This document shows, in pieces, positions 28,147 through 36,637 of a stretch of DNA of 64,000 nucleotides (positions are counted from its first letter, which is position 1; every line of letters begins with the position of its first letter). The notes below the pieces were generated by a model. The model searched no databases, was not told the DNA's origin, and saw only the letters and a program-made list of their open reading frames with translations. Source of the DNA: Bifidobacterium felsineum (GTDB lineage: Bacteria > Actinomycetota > Actinomycetes > Actinomycetales > Bifidobacteriaceae); the NCBI RefSeq assembly GCF_002802915.1, contig NZ_PEBJ01000005.1, forward strand, positions 102,301 to 166,300, read 5' to 3'. The position numbers and the translations under genes are program-made.

Positions 28147-31100
28147 TTACTTGATGAGGCAGGGTAGGGATGGGCTGGACTCGGCGGACATGCCGATGGC
28201 GTTGACCGCGATCACGGATGCCGTGTAGTTGCCGGCGCTCAGTCCGGACACGCTCTTGGCTTCCTCGCCGGCTTCGGCCTTGACCACCTTGACGGTGTTC
28301 TCGGTGAGGTTGCGCAGGGTCAGCACATAGGAGGTGACCGGGGTGCCGCCGTCGGCCGGAGCCTTCCAAGTCACGTTCATCGTGTCGGCGGTGGAGGTGA
28401 CGCCAGGCTTGTTCGGCTTGGCGGGCACGGCGGCCACGATGATCGGTTCGCTCGGTTCGCTGGCCTGGGAGACCTTGTCGTCACCGTTGGTGGCTTCGAT
28501 GGTCACCTGATAGGTGCCGCGTGCCACATCGGTGAAGGTGTAGGCGGTGGTGCCGGTCGGGGTCCAGGCGACGCGCTTCGGCAAATCAGCGGACTCATCA
28601 ACCGGAGTCAGGTGAATGTTGGTACCGCCCTTGCCGAAGCCGGAGCGGGTGCCCACATCGTTCCAGGAGACTGCCACAGCGCCGGATTCCACCAGCAGTT
28701 CGGCGACCGGAGCCTTAGGCTGCGGCAGCTGATCGTCAACCTCGTTGGCGGTGTCGCGGCCGACCTTAAAGGCCTCGGACGTGGCGCTTTCGCCTTCGCC
28801 GATCTCGTTGCGGCCCTGCACGGTGACGGTCCATTCGCCGGCCGGCACGTCGCTGATGAGCGCGTAGGTGTCGGTTCCGGTGACTTCGGCCGGGATGATT
28901 TCACCGGCTGTATTGGTCAGGGTGAGCTTGGTGCCAAGGATTGGCGAGCGGCCGTCGGAGGCGAACTTCCAGCTGACCTGCACGTCGTGGGACTGCACGG
29001 AAGCCTTCACATCAGTGGGTTCGGACGGGATGGCCGGCATGTGGGCGTCGGCGTAGACGGCGATTTCCACGAGCTGCAGGGCGTACTCGTCGTGTTCGTT
29101 CGGGTTGGCGCGAAGCTTGGAGGCTTCCAGCTTGACGAAGCGCACGTTGTCCACCGGAGCGAAGTCGAAAGCACGTGGCTTGCCGTTGGCAGGCAGCGCA
29201 TAATCATGCTTGTCAACGACCTTGGTCCAGGCGTTGCCATCCGCGGAAACGGATATGGTGAAGTCGACCGGGAAGCCTTGGCCTTGGTTCGGGTCGAAGG
29301 CACGGTGACCTGCGGCGAATTCCTGCACACCGCCGACACCTTCGCCTTCGCCGTGGAAGGCTTCGGCAACGGTACCGCCAGGGTTCTCGCCACGTGGGGC
29401 AAGAACGACCTGTGCCACGGTGGTCGGCTCGGCGAGCTTCAGGGAGACCCATTCGCTGTGGTTCTCCTTGGTCGGCTCGCTGGACCAGCCGAAGTGGTTG
29501 TAGTCGGCGTTGAATTCGCCATCGACCAGGGAAGCCACGGTCCAGCCGTAACGCTCGGAGGAGGAGCTGACGCGAACAGTAGCACCCAGAGCCTTGTTGG
29601 CGGCCTGGCACTTGCACGGCATCTTGCCGGCGGTGAACTTCACGGTGATGGTTACGGTGTCGCCGTTCTCGCCGGTGTATTCAATCTGGCCTGTGTAATC
29701 CTTGCCGGATTCGAGGCCGGCCACGTTCACGGTGTAGAACAGCTCCTGCTCGTGGCGCAGATTGCCGGCGAGACGTTCGAAGCTGATGGAACCGTTGGCG
29801 TCATCCACCACGCGGGCGGTCCACTTTTCGCTCAGAGCGCCGCCTTCCTGCTTCAGATGCAGGCAGTGCTTGACGTTGCAGGACACCCAGTCCACAGTGC
29901 CGAGGTCGATGACTTCGCGGCTGGCACCGATCTTGGCGGGCGCCGGGCGGCCAATCCAACCGAGGAAGTTGTCTTCGGTGAACTTGAGCTTGCCGTTCTT
30001 CACCACGCTCAGGGTTTCGATGAGCTTGGATTCGTAGGTTTCCACTTCGCCCGGCACATGGATGGTGATGGGCAGCTCGGTGAATTCGCCGTGGTCCACG
30101 GTGATGGTCTGGGAACCGGATTCGACTTCGCGAACCGTGCCATCCTGCGTGTTGTGTGCGGAAACAGTCCAGCGGACCTCGAGTTCGGTGCCGTCGATTT
30201 CCTCGTCGTTGTAGACAAGCAGCGTGCGCTGGGAGGCGGTGCCGAGCTGGTAGATGTGGTGCGGCAGACCGAGACGGGGTTCCTTGTCGAAGTCCTTGTC
30301 GAATGCGGCCACATCGGCGTAGGAGTTGGCGAAGTAGCGGTAGCCGTCGCCTTCGATCCAGCGGGCGTCGCCTTCGGCGGTCGGGTCGAACTGCGGGCGC
30401 AGCAGGGCCTTCGGGTTCAAGCCGTGCTTGGTGTGCTCCTGATCGAGTTCGATGACCTTCTCGATATTGTCATAGATGAACATCGACAGGCAGAACGGCT
30501 TCCAGTTGGCCATACGCGTGGTACGCACGCCACGGGTCACGCGGCCCACTTCGCGGCCGAAGTCGGCGCGGGAGATGGTGTCGGGGTTGCCGTTCAAGCG
30601 GCCGTGGTAGATGTCCTTGATCGTGCCGTCTTCGGCGTACTGCGGAATGCCTGCGGTGGAGACGGAGAACTCTTCGCCAGCGCCGAGTGGCAGGTCGCCG
30701 TCAATCTGGTAGAGATCGTAGATGTCGGGCGCGGAGGTCATGCCGGAGGGGTAGCCGCCGAAGTAGTGGCGGGAATCCTCGTTGGTGATCGGCTTGTTGA
30801 AGCCGTCGTTCATCACCAAGCGGGTCGGGTCCTCACGGTTGGCTGCGGCTTCCAGCGGCGGGATGATGATTTCGGCATCGTTCGGGTTCCAAGCCTCGTT
30901 GGTGGTGGACCACAGCACGATGGACGGGTGGTTGCGGTATTCGCGCACCCAGCGCTCAACCCATTCGGTGTAGTAGCCGATGGCTTCGTCCGAGTAGTTC
31001 AGGTAATACGGCGGGTCGAGGGACACGTTGGAGGTGGAGCCCGGGTTCCAGAACGCGGTTTCCTCTTCGAGCAGCATGCCGGTTTCATCCGCATGGTCCA

Positions 31101-32196
31101 TCAGCACGTGGGATGGCACGGAGCGAATGTGGTTACGGATGATGTTGCAGTTGGCATGGCGGTAGGCGTCGAGCCAAGCCTTGGCCATCTCATCCATGGC
31201 ATGGTTGTCGTCGAGGATCACGCCATAGGAGTCGCCGATTTCGTTAATCAGATCGCGGTCGCCCTGGTTGAGCAAGCACAGAGAGTCGCCGCGCAGGCGA
31301 ATCTTGACGCCGTTGATGATGTACTTGTCGCCTTCGCGCCAGAACTGGCGGAAGCCGAAGCGGTCGGAGTACTCGTGCACAGGCTTGGCATCGGCGTCGG
31401 CGATGGCGGCGTCCACGGTGTACAGGAATGGGTCGGTGCGAGACCAGTAGTGGGCGGTCGGCCATCCCTTATCGAGCTTCACAACCGTGCTCTCACCGGC
31501 TGCGACGTGCACGTCGGCAGGGTCGAAGGTGAGCGCGGCGGTAGTGGTGTCGCCCTTGAACGGGTGCACGGCTGCGGTGAGCTTCAGGTCAGCGTCTGCT
31601 GCAGTGTGGTTGACGATGGTCACGTTCACGACGAGTTCGTCGTCGGACGGATCAGCGTTCTTCTTGAGATCTGGCATGATCTGCAGATCGTCGATCCTGA
31701 GCTTCGGCTTGGTGACGATCTCGACATCTTCACCAATGCCCACGCGGCCGACGATGTTCTCCACGCCGAACGGGAAGAGCAGACGGTCCGGGCCGCCTTC
31801 GGTGGCCAGCGCGTCTTCCGGCAGAGCCTTGACGGACCAGACTTCAATGCGGATTTCGTTGGCGCCTGGCTTGACCACGTTGTTGATATCGAGGTCGTAC
31901 GGCAGCAGGGTCATCAGGTAGCCCTTGGTGCTGAGCGGGCCGACGGACTGGCCGTTGACGAACACCTTGCCGAGCGTGGCGAGTGCGCCGACGTGGAGGA
32001 ATACGTCTTCATCGGTGATGTTCTCCGGCAGATCCACGGTCTTGACGTACACACCGTGGTGCAATCCCTTCTCCCAGTCAGCCGGGTAGCCGGTGGTGGC
32101 GGGCAACGAGTCCCACCAAGTCGGCACGACGATGTCAAAACGCTCCTGCCCGCCGTTCGGGTAGAAGTCCCACACACCATTGAGGTTGAGCCTCAT
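28147..32196 (-). CDS. Large multidomain GH2 glycoside hydrolase, apparently cytoplasmic
   Basis: A 1349-residue enzyme from ATG 32196 (AAAGGGA upstream). The N-terminal GH2 sugar-binding domain starts at once (MRLNLNGVWDFYP), with no signal peptide. An immunoglobulin-like domain and the TIM barrel follow, with the acid/base motif WSTTNEAW near residue 430. I could not assign the nucleophile Glu with certainty; EVGR in the DFGREVGRV segment is a candidate. Beyond about residue 700 lie a beta-rich region with a CKC motif, an F5/8-type C (discoidin-like) carbohydrate-binding domain (about 865-1060) and three fibronectin-III-like domains to the C-terminus. The pairing with a GPH symporter suggests beta-galactosidase or a related exo-activity. 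Binding and Fn3 domains on a cytosolic enzyme are odd. Confidence 0.9.
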   Translation of the reverse strand: MRLNLNGVWDFYPNGGQERFDIVVPTWWDSLPATTGYPADWEKGLHHGVYVKTVDLPENITDEDVFLHVGALATLGKVFVNGQSVGPLSTKGYLMTLLPYDLDINNVVKPGANEIRIEVWSVKALPEDALATEGGPDRLLFPFGVENIVGRVGIGEDVEIVTKPKLRIDDLQIMPDLKKNADPSDDELVVNVTIVNHTAADADLKLTAAVHPFKGDTTTAALTFDPADVHVAAGESTVVKLDKGWPTAHYWSRTDPFLYTVDAAIADADAKPVHEYSDRFGFRQFWREGDKYIINGVKIRLRGDSLCLLNQGDRDLINEIGDSYGVILDDNHAMDEMAKAWLDAYRHANCNIIRNHIRSVPSHVLMDHADETGMLLEEETAFWNPGSTSNVSLDPPYYLNYSDEAIGYYTEWVERWVREYRNHPSIVLWSTTNEAWNPNDAEIIIPPLEAAANREDPTRLVMNDGFNKPITNEDSRHYFGGYPSGMTSAPDIYDLYQIDGDLPLGAGEEFSVSTAGIPQYAEDGTIKDIYHGRLNGNPDTISRADFGREVGRVTRGVRTTRMANWKPFCLSMFIYDNIEKVIELDQEHTKHGLNPKALLRPQFDPTAEGDARWIEGDGYRYFANSYADVAAFDKDFDKEPRLGLPHHIYQLGTASQRTLLVYNDEEIDGTELEVRWTVSAHNTQDGTVREVESGSQTITVDHGEFTELPITIHVPGEVETYESKLIETLSVVKNGKLKFTEDNFLGWIGRPAPAKIGASREVIDLGTVDWVSCNVKHCLHLKQEGGALSEKWTARVVDDANGSISFERLAGNLRHEQELFYTVNVAGLESGKDYTGQIEYTGENGDTVTITVKFTAGKMPCKCQAANKALGATVRVSSSSERYGWTVASLVDGEFNADYNHFGWSSEPTKENHSEWVSLKLAEPTTVAQVVLAPRGENPGGTVAEAFHGEGEGVGGVQEFAAGHRAFDPNQGQGFPVDFTISVSADGNAWTKVVDKHDYALPANGKPRAFDFAPVDNVRFVKLEASKLRANPNEHDEYALQLVEIAVYADAHMPAIPSEPTDVKASVQSHDVQVSWKFASDGRSPILGTKLTLTNTAGEIIPAEVTGTDTYALISDVPAGEWTVTVQGRNEIGEGESATSEAFKVGRDTANEVDDQLPQPKAPVAELLVESGAVAVSWNDVGTRSGFGKGGTNIHLTPVDESADLPKRVAWTPTGTTAYTFTDVARGTYQVTIEATNGDDKVSQASEPSEPIIVAAVPAKPNKPGVTSTADTMNVTWKAPADGGTPVTSYVLTLRNLTENTVKVVKAEAGEEAKSVSGLSAGNYTASVIAVNAIGMSAESSPSLPCLIK

Positions 32197-32518
32197 TGCA
32201 ATCCCTTTCGATTCCTCATCGATTCTTTGGTCTTCGCATCGGCCTGCTGCAGTTTCTTCGCTGCGGTGTGCCGAATCACATGGCTCACCATAGGGGCGCT
32301 ACATTGTTTGCCGTTTTTTGCCATCCAAGTTTTGCGCCAGTTTGCCAGTTTTTGCCGTCGCTTGCCATGCGCGGATTCCTTTTTCCGCCTAGGAATTGCC
32401 GACCTTTGCCATTTCCTAGATAAATGGCAGTTCCGACCACTTTTCCAAGCCCGATATGGGTAAACTCTGCCTTCGGAAGTTCGCAATATTGTCCAGTTCA
32501 ACATCGGAGTGTCTGCAC
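32197..32518. other. 322-base divergent promoter region
   Basis: Contains the phased TTTGCC array (32307-32410), described separately. The GH2 ribosome binding site lies at its left end and GGAG for the binding protein at its right end. No gene was recognised. Confidence 0.6.
32307..32410. promoter_or_regulatory. Helically phased TTTGCC decamer array in the GH2 / binding-protein divergent promoter
   Basis: TTTGCC or close variants start at 32307, 32317, 32331, 32341, 32351, 32361, 32395 and 32405. Five of the seven intervals are exactly 10 bases, so the copies face the same side of the helix. The array lies 111-214 bases upstream of the GH2 ATG and about 109 bases before the binding-protein ATG. 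A second array of the same type is at 34210-34260. This looks like a multimeric activator or repressor site; the regulator is unknown. Confidence 0.75.
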
Positions 32519-33844
32519 ATGTCTCGTCTGCTTCGCCAAACCTCGCGTCAATCGAGGATTCGCATGGCCGCCGCCGCAACAGTGGCCCTCAGCTTGATCG
32601 CTGCCACAGCCGGATGCGGCAGCACCAGCGGCGAGCAAGGCACCACCGAAATCACACTGTGGACTTGGCAATCCACCATCAATGACTTCGTCACCGCCTT
32701 CGAGAAGACTCACCCGAACATCAAAGTCAAAGTGACCAACGCCGGCGCAAACGAAGACGAATACATGCAGTTGACCAATGCAATCAACGCTGGCCGCGGC
32801 ATTCCGGACGTGGTCTATCTCGATTACAACGCCGTGCATCAGTTCGCCATTTCCGATCAGCTGAGATCAATGAACGACTACGGTTTCGACTCAATCCGCA
32901 ACGATTTCACCAAGGCCGCGCAGAACAACGTATCCGTGAGCGGTGAACCATATGGATTGCCCATCTCTTCCGGCCCGATGGCGATGTTCTACAACCAGGA
33001 CGTGTTGGCCAAAGCAGGTGTGACCACCGCACCGACCACGTGGGATGAGTACCGTGACGCCGCCGAAAAAGTTGCGGCCCTGCCCGGCAGTGCGCATATT
33101 GCTAACGATACGGGCGACGGCGGCTTTATCACTTCGATGCTTTGGCAGGCCGGCGCGCAGCCGTTCACCGTAGACGGCACGAGCGTGAGCGTGAACTTCG
33201 GCGGTAAAAACGTGAAAAAGTTCACCGGCATGTGGCAGCCGATGCTGGACGGCAACCTCATCGACACCTCCACCACCGGCTGGACCGATGAATGGTGGCG
33301 CAAACTGGACGACGGCTCCATCGCCACCCTGTTAACCGGCGCATGGATGGTCTCCTCCATGCAAAAGAATCTCTCGCAGACCAAAGGCTCGTGGCGCATC
33401 GCGCCAATGCCGCAGTACGTGGCCGGAGAGCACGCGAACGGAGAGAACGGCGGCGGCGCATTGGCCCTGCCCAAGGGCACCGATGACGCCAAGGCGAAGG
33501 CGGCATATGAATTCGCCGAATGGTTTGCGCACGACGGCGGCGTCAAGGTCAATCTTGCGCAAGGTGGATTGCCGCCGCTGAATTCCGTGCTCTCCGACAA
33601 TGATTGGCTGAATGAAAAGGACCCGTTCTTCGGCGGGCAGGCCACGCATCAGGTGATTGCCGAGGCCTCGAAAGAGGTGAGCACCAAGTTCGAATACCTG
33701 CCGTACATGGCATACGCGAACTCGATTGCAGTCGATTCAATCGGTCAGGCGTATCACGGCAAAATCACACTGCAGAACGCCTTAGTACAGTGGGGCGATT
33801 CGCTCAAGACCTACGGCGAGCAGGAAGGCTTCACAGTTAAGTAG
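32519..33844 (+). CDS. Sugar ABC transporter substrate-binding lipoprotein without adjacent permeases
   Basis: A 441-residue extracellular lipoprotein. A basic N-terminus (RLLRQTSRQSRIRM), hydrophobic stretch and lipobox ATAGC give a lipidated Cys near residue 32. The mature part has the family-1 solute-binding pattern (ITLWTWQSTINDFVTAFEK, GIPDVVYLDYNAV, a late TGAWMVSSM). Such proteins deliver mono- or oligosaccharides to MalFG-type permeases. None is adjacent, and the neighbours are a GH2 glycosidase with its own symporter, so partners must lie elsewhere or be shared. I use ATG 32519; an upstream in-frame ATG at 32456 would put 21 more residues before the signal peptide. It shares the phased-repeat promoter region with GH2. 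Confidence 0.9.
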   Translation: MSRLLRQTSRQSRIRMAAAATVALSLIAATAGCGSTSGEQGTTEITLWTWQSTINDFVTAFEKTHPNIKVKVTNAGANEDEYMQLTNAINAGRGIPDVVYLDYNAVHQFAISDQLRSMNDYGFDSIRNDFTKAAQNNVSVSGEPYGLPISSGPMAMFYNQDVLAKAGVTTAPTTWDEYRDAAEKVAALPGSAHIANDTGDGGFITSMLWQAGAQPFTVDGTSVSVNFGGKNVKKFTGMWQPMLDGNLIDTSTTGWTDEWWRKLDDGSIATLLTGAWMVSSMQKNLSQTKGSWRIAPMPQYVAGEHANGENGGGALALPKGTDDAKAKAAYEFAEWFAHDGGVKVNLAQGGLPPLNSVLSDNDWLNEKDPFFGGQATHQVIAEASKEVSTKFEYLPYMAYANSIAVDSIGQAYHGKITLQNALVQWGDSLKTYGEQEGFTVK

Positions 33845-33870
33845 CGGTAAGTCTGTTCGCAAACACATAT

Positions 33871-33927
33871 CAGATGGCCCGTATCCAGCACATATCTCAT
33901 TGATTTGCGCCAGATACGGGCCATCTG
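33871..33927. terminator. Bidirectional stem-loop between convergent genes
   Basis: A perfect 15-bp stem (CAGATGGCCCGTATC with GATACGGGCCATCTG) around a 27-nt loop, located between the binding-protein stop and the end of the small membrane-peptide gene. It would serve both convergent transcripts. Confidence 0.7.
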
Positions 33928-33945
33928 TTCCGAGCTTATCGACCG

Positions 33946-34122
33946 TCACATGAAGCGGTTCTTGATATAGCGGGCCACGGCATCGATTGCGGCACCGCCG
34001 ATGCCGACCACGACCATCACAATCGCGGCTTTGCCAAGCGTGCTACCGGTGGAGACCAATGCATTCTGCCAATCCGCAGCTACAGTCGCGCTTGCGACAA
34101 CAATCTGATCCACCATGATCAT
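33946..34122 (-). CDS. Small single-span membrane peptide
   Basis: A 58-residue peptide from ATG 34122, preceded by AAAGGA at a spacing of about 4. It has a short polar N-terminus (MIMVDQIVVASATVAADWQ), one glycine-containing hydrophobic segment (GKAAIVMVVVGIGGAAIDAV) and a basic, aromatic tail (ARYIKNRFM). The layout, with acidic residues first, an amphipathic to hydrophobic span and a cationic end, resembles small toxic, holin-like or bacteriocin-like peptides. It also fits a small membrane regulator, and I recognise no family. No leader-processing GG site or immunity gene is evident. Its promoter carries the second phased TTTGCC array, linking it to the GH2 and binding-protein genes. Confidence 0.6.
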   Translation of the reverse strand: MIMVDQIVVASATVAADWQNALVSTGSTLGKAAIVMVVVGIGGAAIDAVARYIKNRFM

Positions 34123-34209
34123 TCGTTCCTTTCCATGAAGCGTATCGACCACCGCACTCGTTGCGGCAAACCATCTATTCACATGAAGCTCAGCTTATTG
34201 CCGCACGCA

Positions 34210-34260
34210 ATTGCCAAAATTTGCCATCAATCGCCCGGTCGCTCTTTGCCATTATTTGCC
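34210..34260. promoter_or_regulatory. Second phased TTTGCC decamer array, upstream of the membrane-peptide gene
   Basis: TTTGCC-type hexamers start at 34210 (ATTGCC), 34220, 34230 (weak, ATCGCC), 34245 and 34255; the intervals are 10, 10, 15 and 10. The array is 88-138 bases upstream of the peptide ATG, in the same orientation and at a similar distance as the array upstream of GH2. Confidence 0.7.
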
Positions 34261-34323
34261 GTAATGAATACCGCCGGTAGCGCGTTAGATTTCATTTGCG
34301 TATCGGGGTGCTTGCAAAAAGAA

Positions 34324-34346
34324 ACCCGGCGCGGGAAACGCCGGGT
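34324..34346 (-). terminator. Intrinsic terminator, minus strand, of an unassigned transcript
   Basis: An 8-bp GC-rich stem (ACCCGGCG with CGCCGGGT). Read on the minus strand, TTTCTTTTTG follows it. It lies 176 bases downstream of the putative metG terminator (34522-34557), so it is either a second metG terminator or the end of a small RNA read from 34350-34520. Confidence 0.6.
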
Positions 34347-34521
34347 GAGAGAGAAGAGAGAAGAAGGGTTCAGTTATGGGGTTCGGAAAACCTCGCCATC
34401 GGTATGAACTTCATCCGTTGACATGTTCTATATAACCGCCCATTCCTTGGCAATACGATGTGCTTTTCTGAGAGTTTTCTTGACAAACTGTGTTGACTTT
34501 GTAACGCTGCCCTCACAATAA

Positions 34522-34557
34522 GAATGCCGTGGAGCCTTATCAGCATCCACGGCATTC
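34522..34557 (-). terminator. metG terminator
   Basis: A perfect 12-bp stem (GAATGCCGTGGA with TCCACGGCATTC) and a 12-nt loop, 17 bases after the metG stop. On the minus strand it is followed by TTATTG, a weak T tract. Confidence 0.7.
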
Positions 34558-34574
34558 GTTTGGTTGAGCTTCGC

Positions 34575-36449
34575 TTACTTAGCCTGCTCAGCGGCCAGCT
34601 TGGCCTTTTCAGCAGCCAGGCGCTCGGCTTCAGCGGCACGGCGAGCAGCCAGCGCCTCATCGAAGCGAGCCAGTTCCTCTTCCACGGCCTCGGTCGGAAT
34701 CTTGGCGAAAATCGGCTTCGGCTTCGGCACTGAAGCGCCAACTTCGATCGGTTCGCTCTTCCACGGGTGCACGTTCACACCGAGCTTGTAGTCACCGGTG
34801 ATGATCGGGTACTTGAAGCCGGGCTTGTCGAGATCTTCGACTTCGCGCAGCTCAGGCAGCGGGGAGAACGTGCCGGTACCGCCGAGAGCCTCCCACACCT
34901 TCTGCGCGGAATGCGGCAGGAACGGAGCCAGCAGGTGGTTCGCATCGGAAACGGCCTGGGCAGCCACGTGCAGCACAGTGCCGAGGCGGGCCGGGTCGTC
35001 CTTGATCTTCCACGGTTCGGTGGCGGAGATGTACTTGTTGATGTCGCCGACCACACGCATGGCTTCGGCCAGTGCATGCTTCTGATGGTGGGTTTCGATG
35101 GAGGAGCCGACTACATCGAATGCGGCGGCGGTCTCTTCGAGCAGGCCACGGTCCTCGTCGGTCATGGAATCCTCATCGAGAGCCGGGATTTCACCGAAGT
35201 TCTTGTTGATGAGGTTGGCCACACGGTTCACCAGGTTGCCCCAGGAGGAGGCGAGCTCCTCGTTGTTGTGGCGCACGAACTCAGCCCAGGTGAAGTCGGA
35301 GTCGGAGGATTCCGGGCCGGCCACGGAGATGTAGTAACGCACGGCGTCCACGGGATAGCGGGCGAGGATGTCCTTCACGTAGATCACGATGCCGCGGGAG
35401 GAGCTGAACTTCTTGCCCTCCATGGTCATGAACTCGCTGGCCACGACCTGCTCAGGCATGTTCAGCGGCCCCATCGGGCCGGTTTCGCCGCCCTTGGAAC
35501 CCTGACCGTTGTAGGCCAGCATCTCGGAAGGCCAGATCTGGGAGTGGAAGGTGATGTTGTCCTTGCCCATGAAGTAGTAGGCCGGGCAGCTCGGGTCATT
35601 CCACCATTCGCGCCACTTCTCCGGATCGCCTTGACGGCGGGCCCATTCAATGGATGCGGACAGGTAGCCGATCACGGCGTCGAACCACACGTAGAGCTTC
35701 TTGTTCGGATTGTCGATCCAGTCCTTGACCGGTACCGGGATGCCCCAGTCGATGTCGCGGGTGATGGCGCGCGGCTTGACTTCCTTGAACAGGCCAAGGG
35801 AGAAGTTGATGACATTGGTACGCCAGCCCTTGCGGGTCTCCAGCCATGCCTTGTTAGCTTCGGCGAGCGCCGGCAGGTCGAGGAAGAAGTGCTCGGTCTG
35901 CTCGAAGCGCGGGGTTTCACCGTTGATCTTGGAGACCGGGTTGATCAGCTCATCCGGGTCGAGTTCGTTGCCACAAGCGTCACACTGGTCACCGCGAGCG
36001 CCTTCAGCGTGGCAGATCGGGCATTCGCCTTCAATGTAGCGGTCCGGCAGGGTGCGGCCGGTGGACGGGGAGATGGCCACCTGCTGAGTGCCTTTGTAGA
36101 TGTAACCGTTCTTCAGGCACTGCTTGAACATCTCCTGCACCACGTGCTCGTGGTTGCCGGTGGTGGTGCGAGTGAACAGGTCGTAGCTCAGGCCGAGATC
36201 GCACAAATCCTTGGCGATGACGCGGTTGTAACGGTTGGCGAGCTCCTGCGCGGAGAGGCCTTCCTTCTCGGCTTCCACGAGAATCGGGGTGCCGTGCTCA
36301 TCGGTACCGGAGACCATAAGCACGTCGTTGCCCTTCATGCGCTCGTAGCGCGCGTAAACGTCGGACGGCACACCAAAGCCGGCAACGTGGCCAATATGAC
36401 GGGGGCCGTTTGCATACGGCCAAGCAACATTCACCAATACATGACTCAT
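34575..36449 (-). CDS. metG: Methionyl-tRNA synthetase
   Basis: Charges tRNA-Met with methionine in the cytoplasm. This class I synthetase has HIGH as HIGH at residues 18-21 (GPRHIGH) and the KMSKS loop as KFSSS near 347. The zinc knuckle has two CxxC pairs (C143/C146 and C156/C159), as in the MetG1 type. At 624 residues it lacks the C-terminal EMAP-like tRNA-binding domain; instead it ends in an Ala/Glu/Lys-rich helical tail ([20 protein letters not shown]). ATG 36449 gives the conserved [16 protein letters not shown] start. The gene appears intact and has its own terminator. Confidence 0.97.
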   Translation of the reverse strand: MSHVLVNVAWPYANGPRHIGHVAGFGVPSDVYARYERMKGNDVLMVSGTDEHGTPILVEAEKEGLSAQELANRYNRVIAKDLCDLGLSYDLFTRTTTGNHEHVVQEMFKQCLKNGYIYKGTQQVAISPSTGRTLPDRYIEGECPICHAEGARGDQCDACGNELDPDELINPVSKINGETPRFEQTEHFFLDLPALAEANKAWLETRKGWRTNVINFSLGLFKEVKPRAITRDIDWGIPVPVKDWIDNPNKKLYVWFDAVIGYLSASIEWARRQGDPEKWREWWNDPSCPAYYFMGKDNITFHSQIWPSEMLAYNGQGSKGGETGPMGPLNMPEQVVASEFMTMEGKKFSSSRGIVIYVKDILARYPVDAVRYYISVAGPESSDSDFTWAEFVRHNNEELASSWGNLVNRVANLINKNFGEIPALDEDSMTDEDRGLLEETAAAFDVVGSSIETHHQKHALAEAMRVVGDINKYISATEPWKIKDDPARLGTVLHVAAQAVSDANHLLAPFLPHSAQKVWEALGGTGTFSPLPELREVEDLDKPGFKYPIITGDYKLGVNVHPWKSEPIEVGASVPKPKPIFAKIPTEAVEEELARFDEALAARRAAEAERLAAEKAKLAAEQAK

Positions 36450-36637
36450 AAACCCCGATTATCCGGCGAACAGGGGACACGTTGGGCATAGAGAACGCGA
36501 GAGCGTTCGCCCAACGTATGCTCGGCGATATCCACCGACTTATCCACACCCCCTGTCTACCGGCCAAAGTTATCCACTTATCCACCGTTTTCACAATCCG
36601 GGTGGCGGCAGCCAACGAATTGTGCCACGGTAAAACC

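Larger units (their letters stand above)
34123..34574. other. 452-base gap with repeat array and two minus-strand terminators
   Basis: From left to right it contains the peptide-gene promoter with the phased TTTGCC array (34210-34260), a terminator (34324-34346), about 175 AT-rich bases without a convincing ORF, and the metG terminator (34522-34557). The 175-base piece between the two terminators is a possible small-RNA site. On the plus strand TTGACA occurs twice (near 34424 and 34490), but without a good -10 at proper spacing. Confidence 0.5.

Noticed and set aside
28612..32463. A 1283-codon plus-strand open frame antisense to the GH2 gene
   Set aside because: It mirrors the GH2 gene, has no domain pattern and is rich in Val, Gly and His as expected for an antisense frame in GC-rich DNA.
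32456..32518. Upstream start for the orphan binding protein
   Set aside because: It would add 21 residues before a well-formed lipoprotein signal peptide and overlaps the promoter region.
34350..34520. A small RNA or peptide gene between the two minus-strand terminators
   Set aside because: Only a terminator supports it; no clear promoter, structure or ORF was seen, so it was not listed as a gene.
34767..36491. A long plus-strand frame antisense to metG
   Set aside because: Shadow of metG; no recognisable protein features.
36482..36637. N-terminal extension of the AbiEi-like protein
   Set aside because: The upstream 52 codons lie in the divergent promoter region with metG and have no domain; the ATG at 36638 is preferred.
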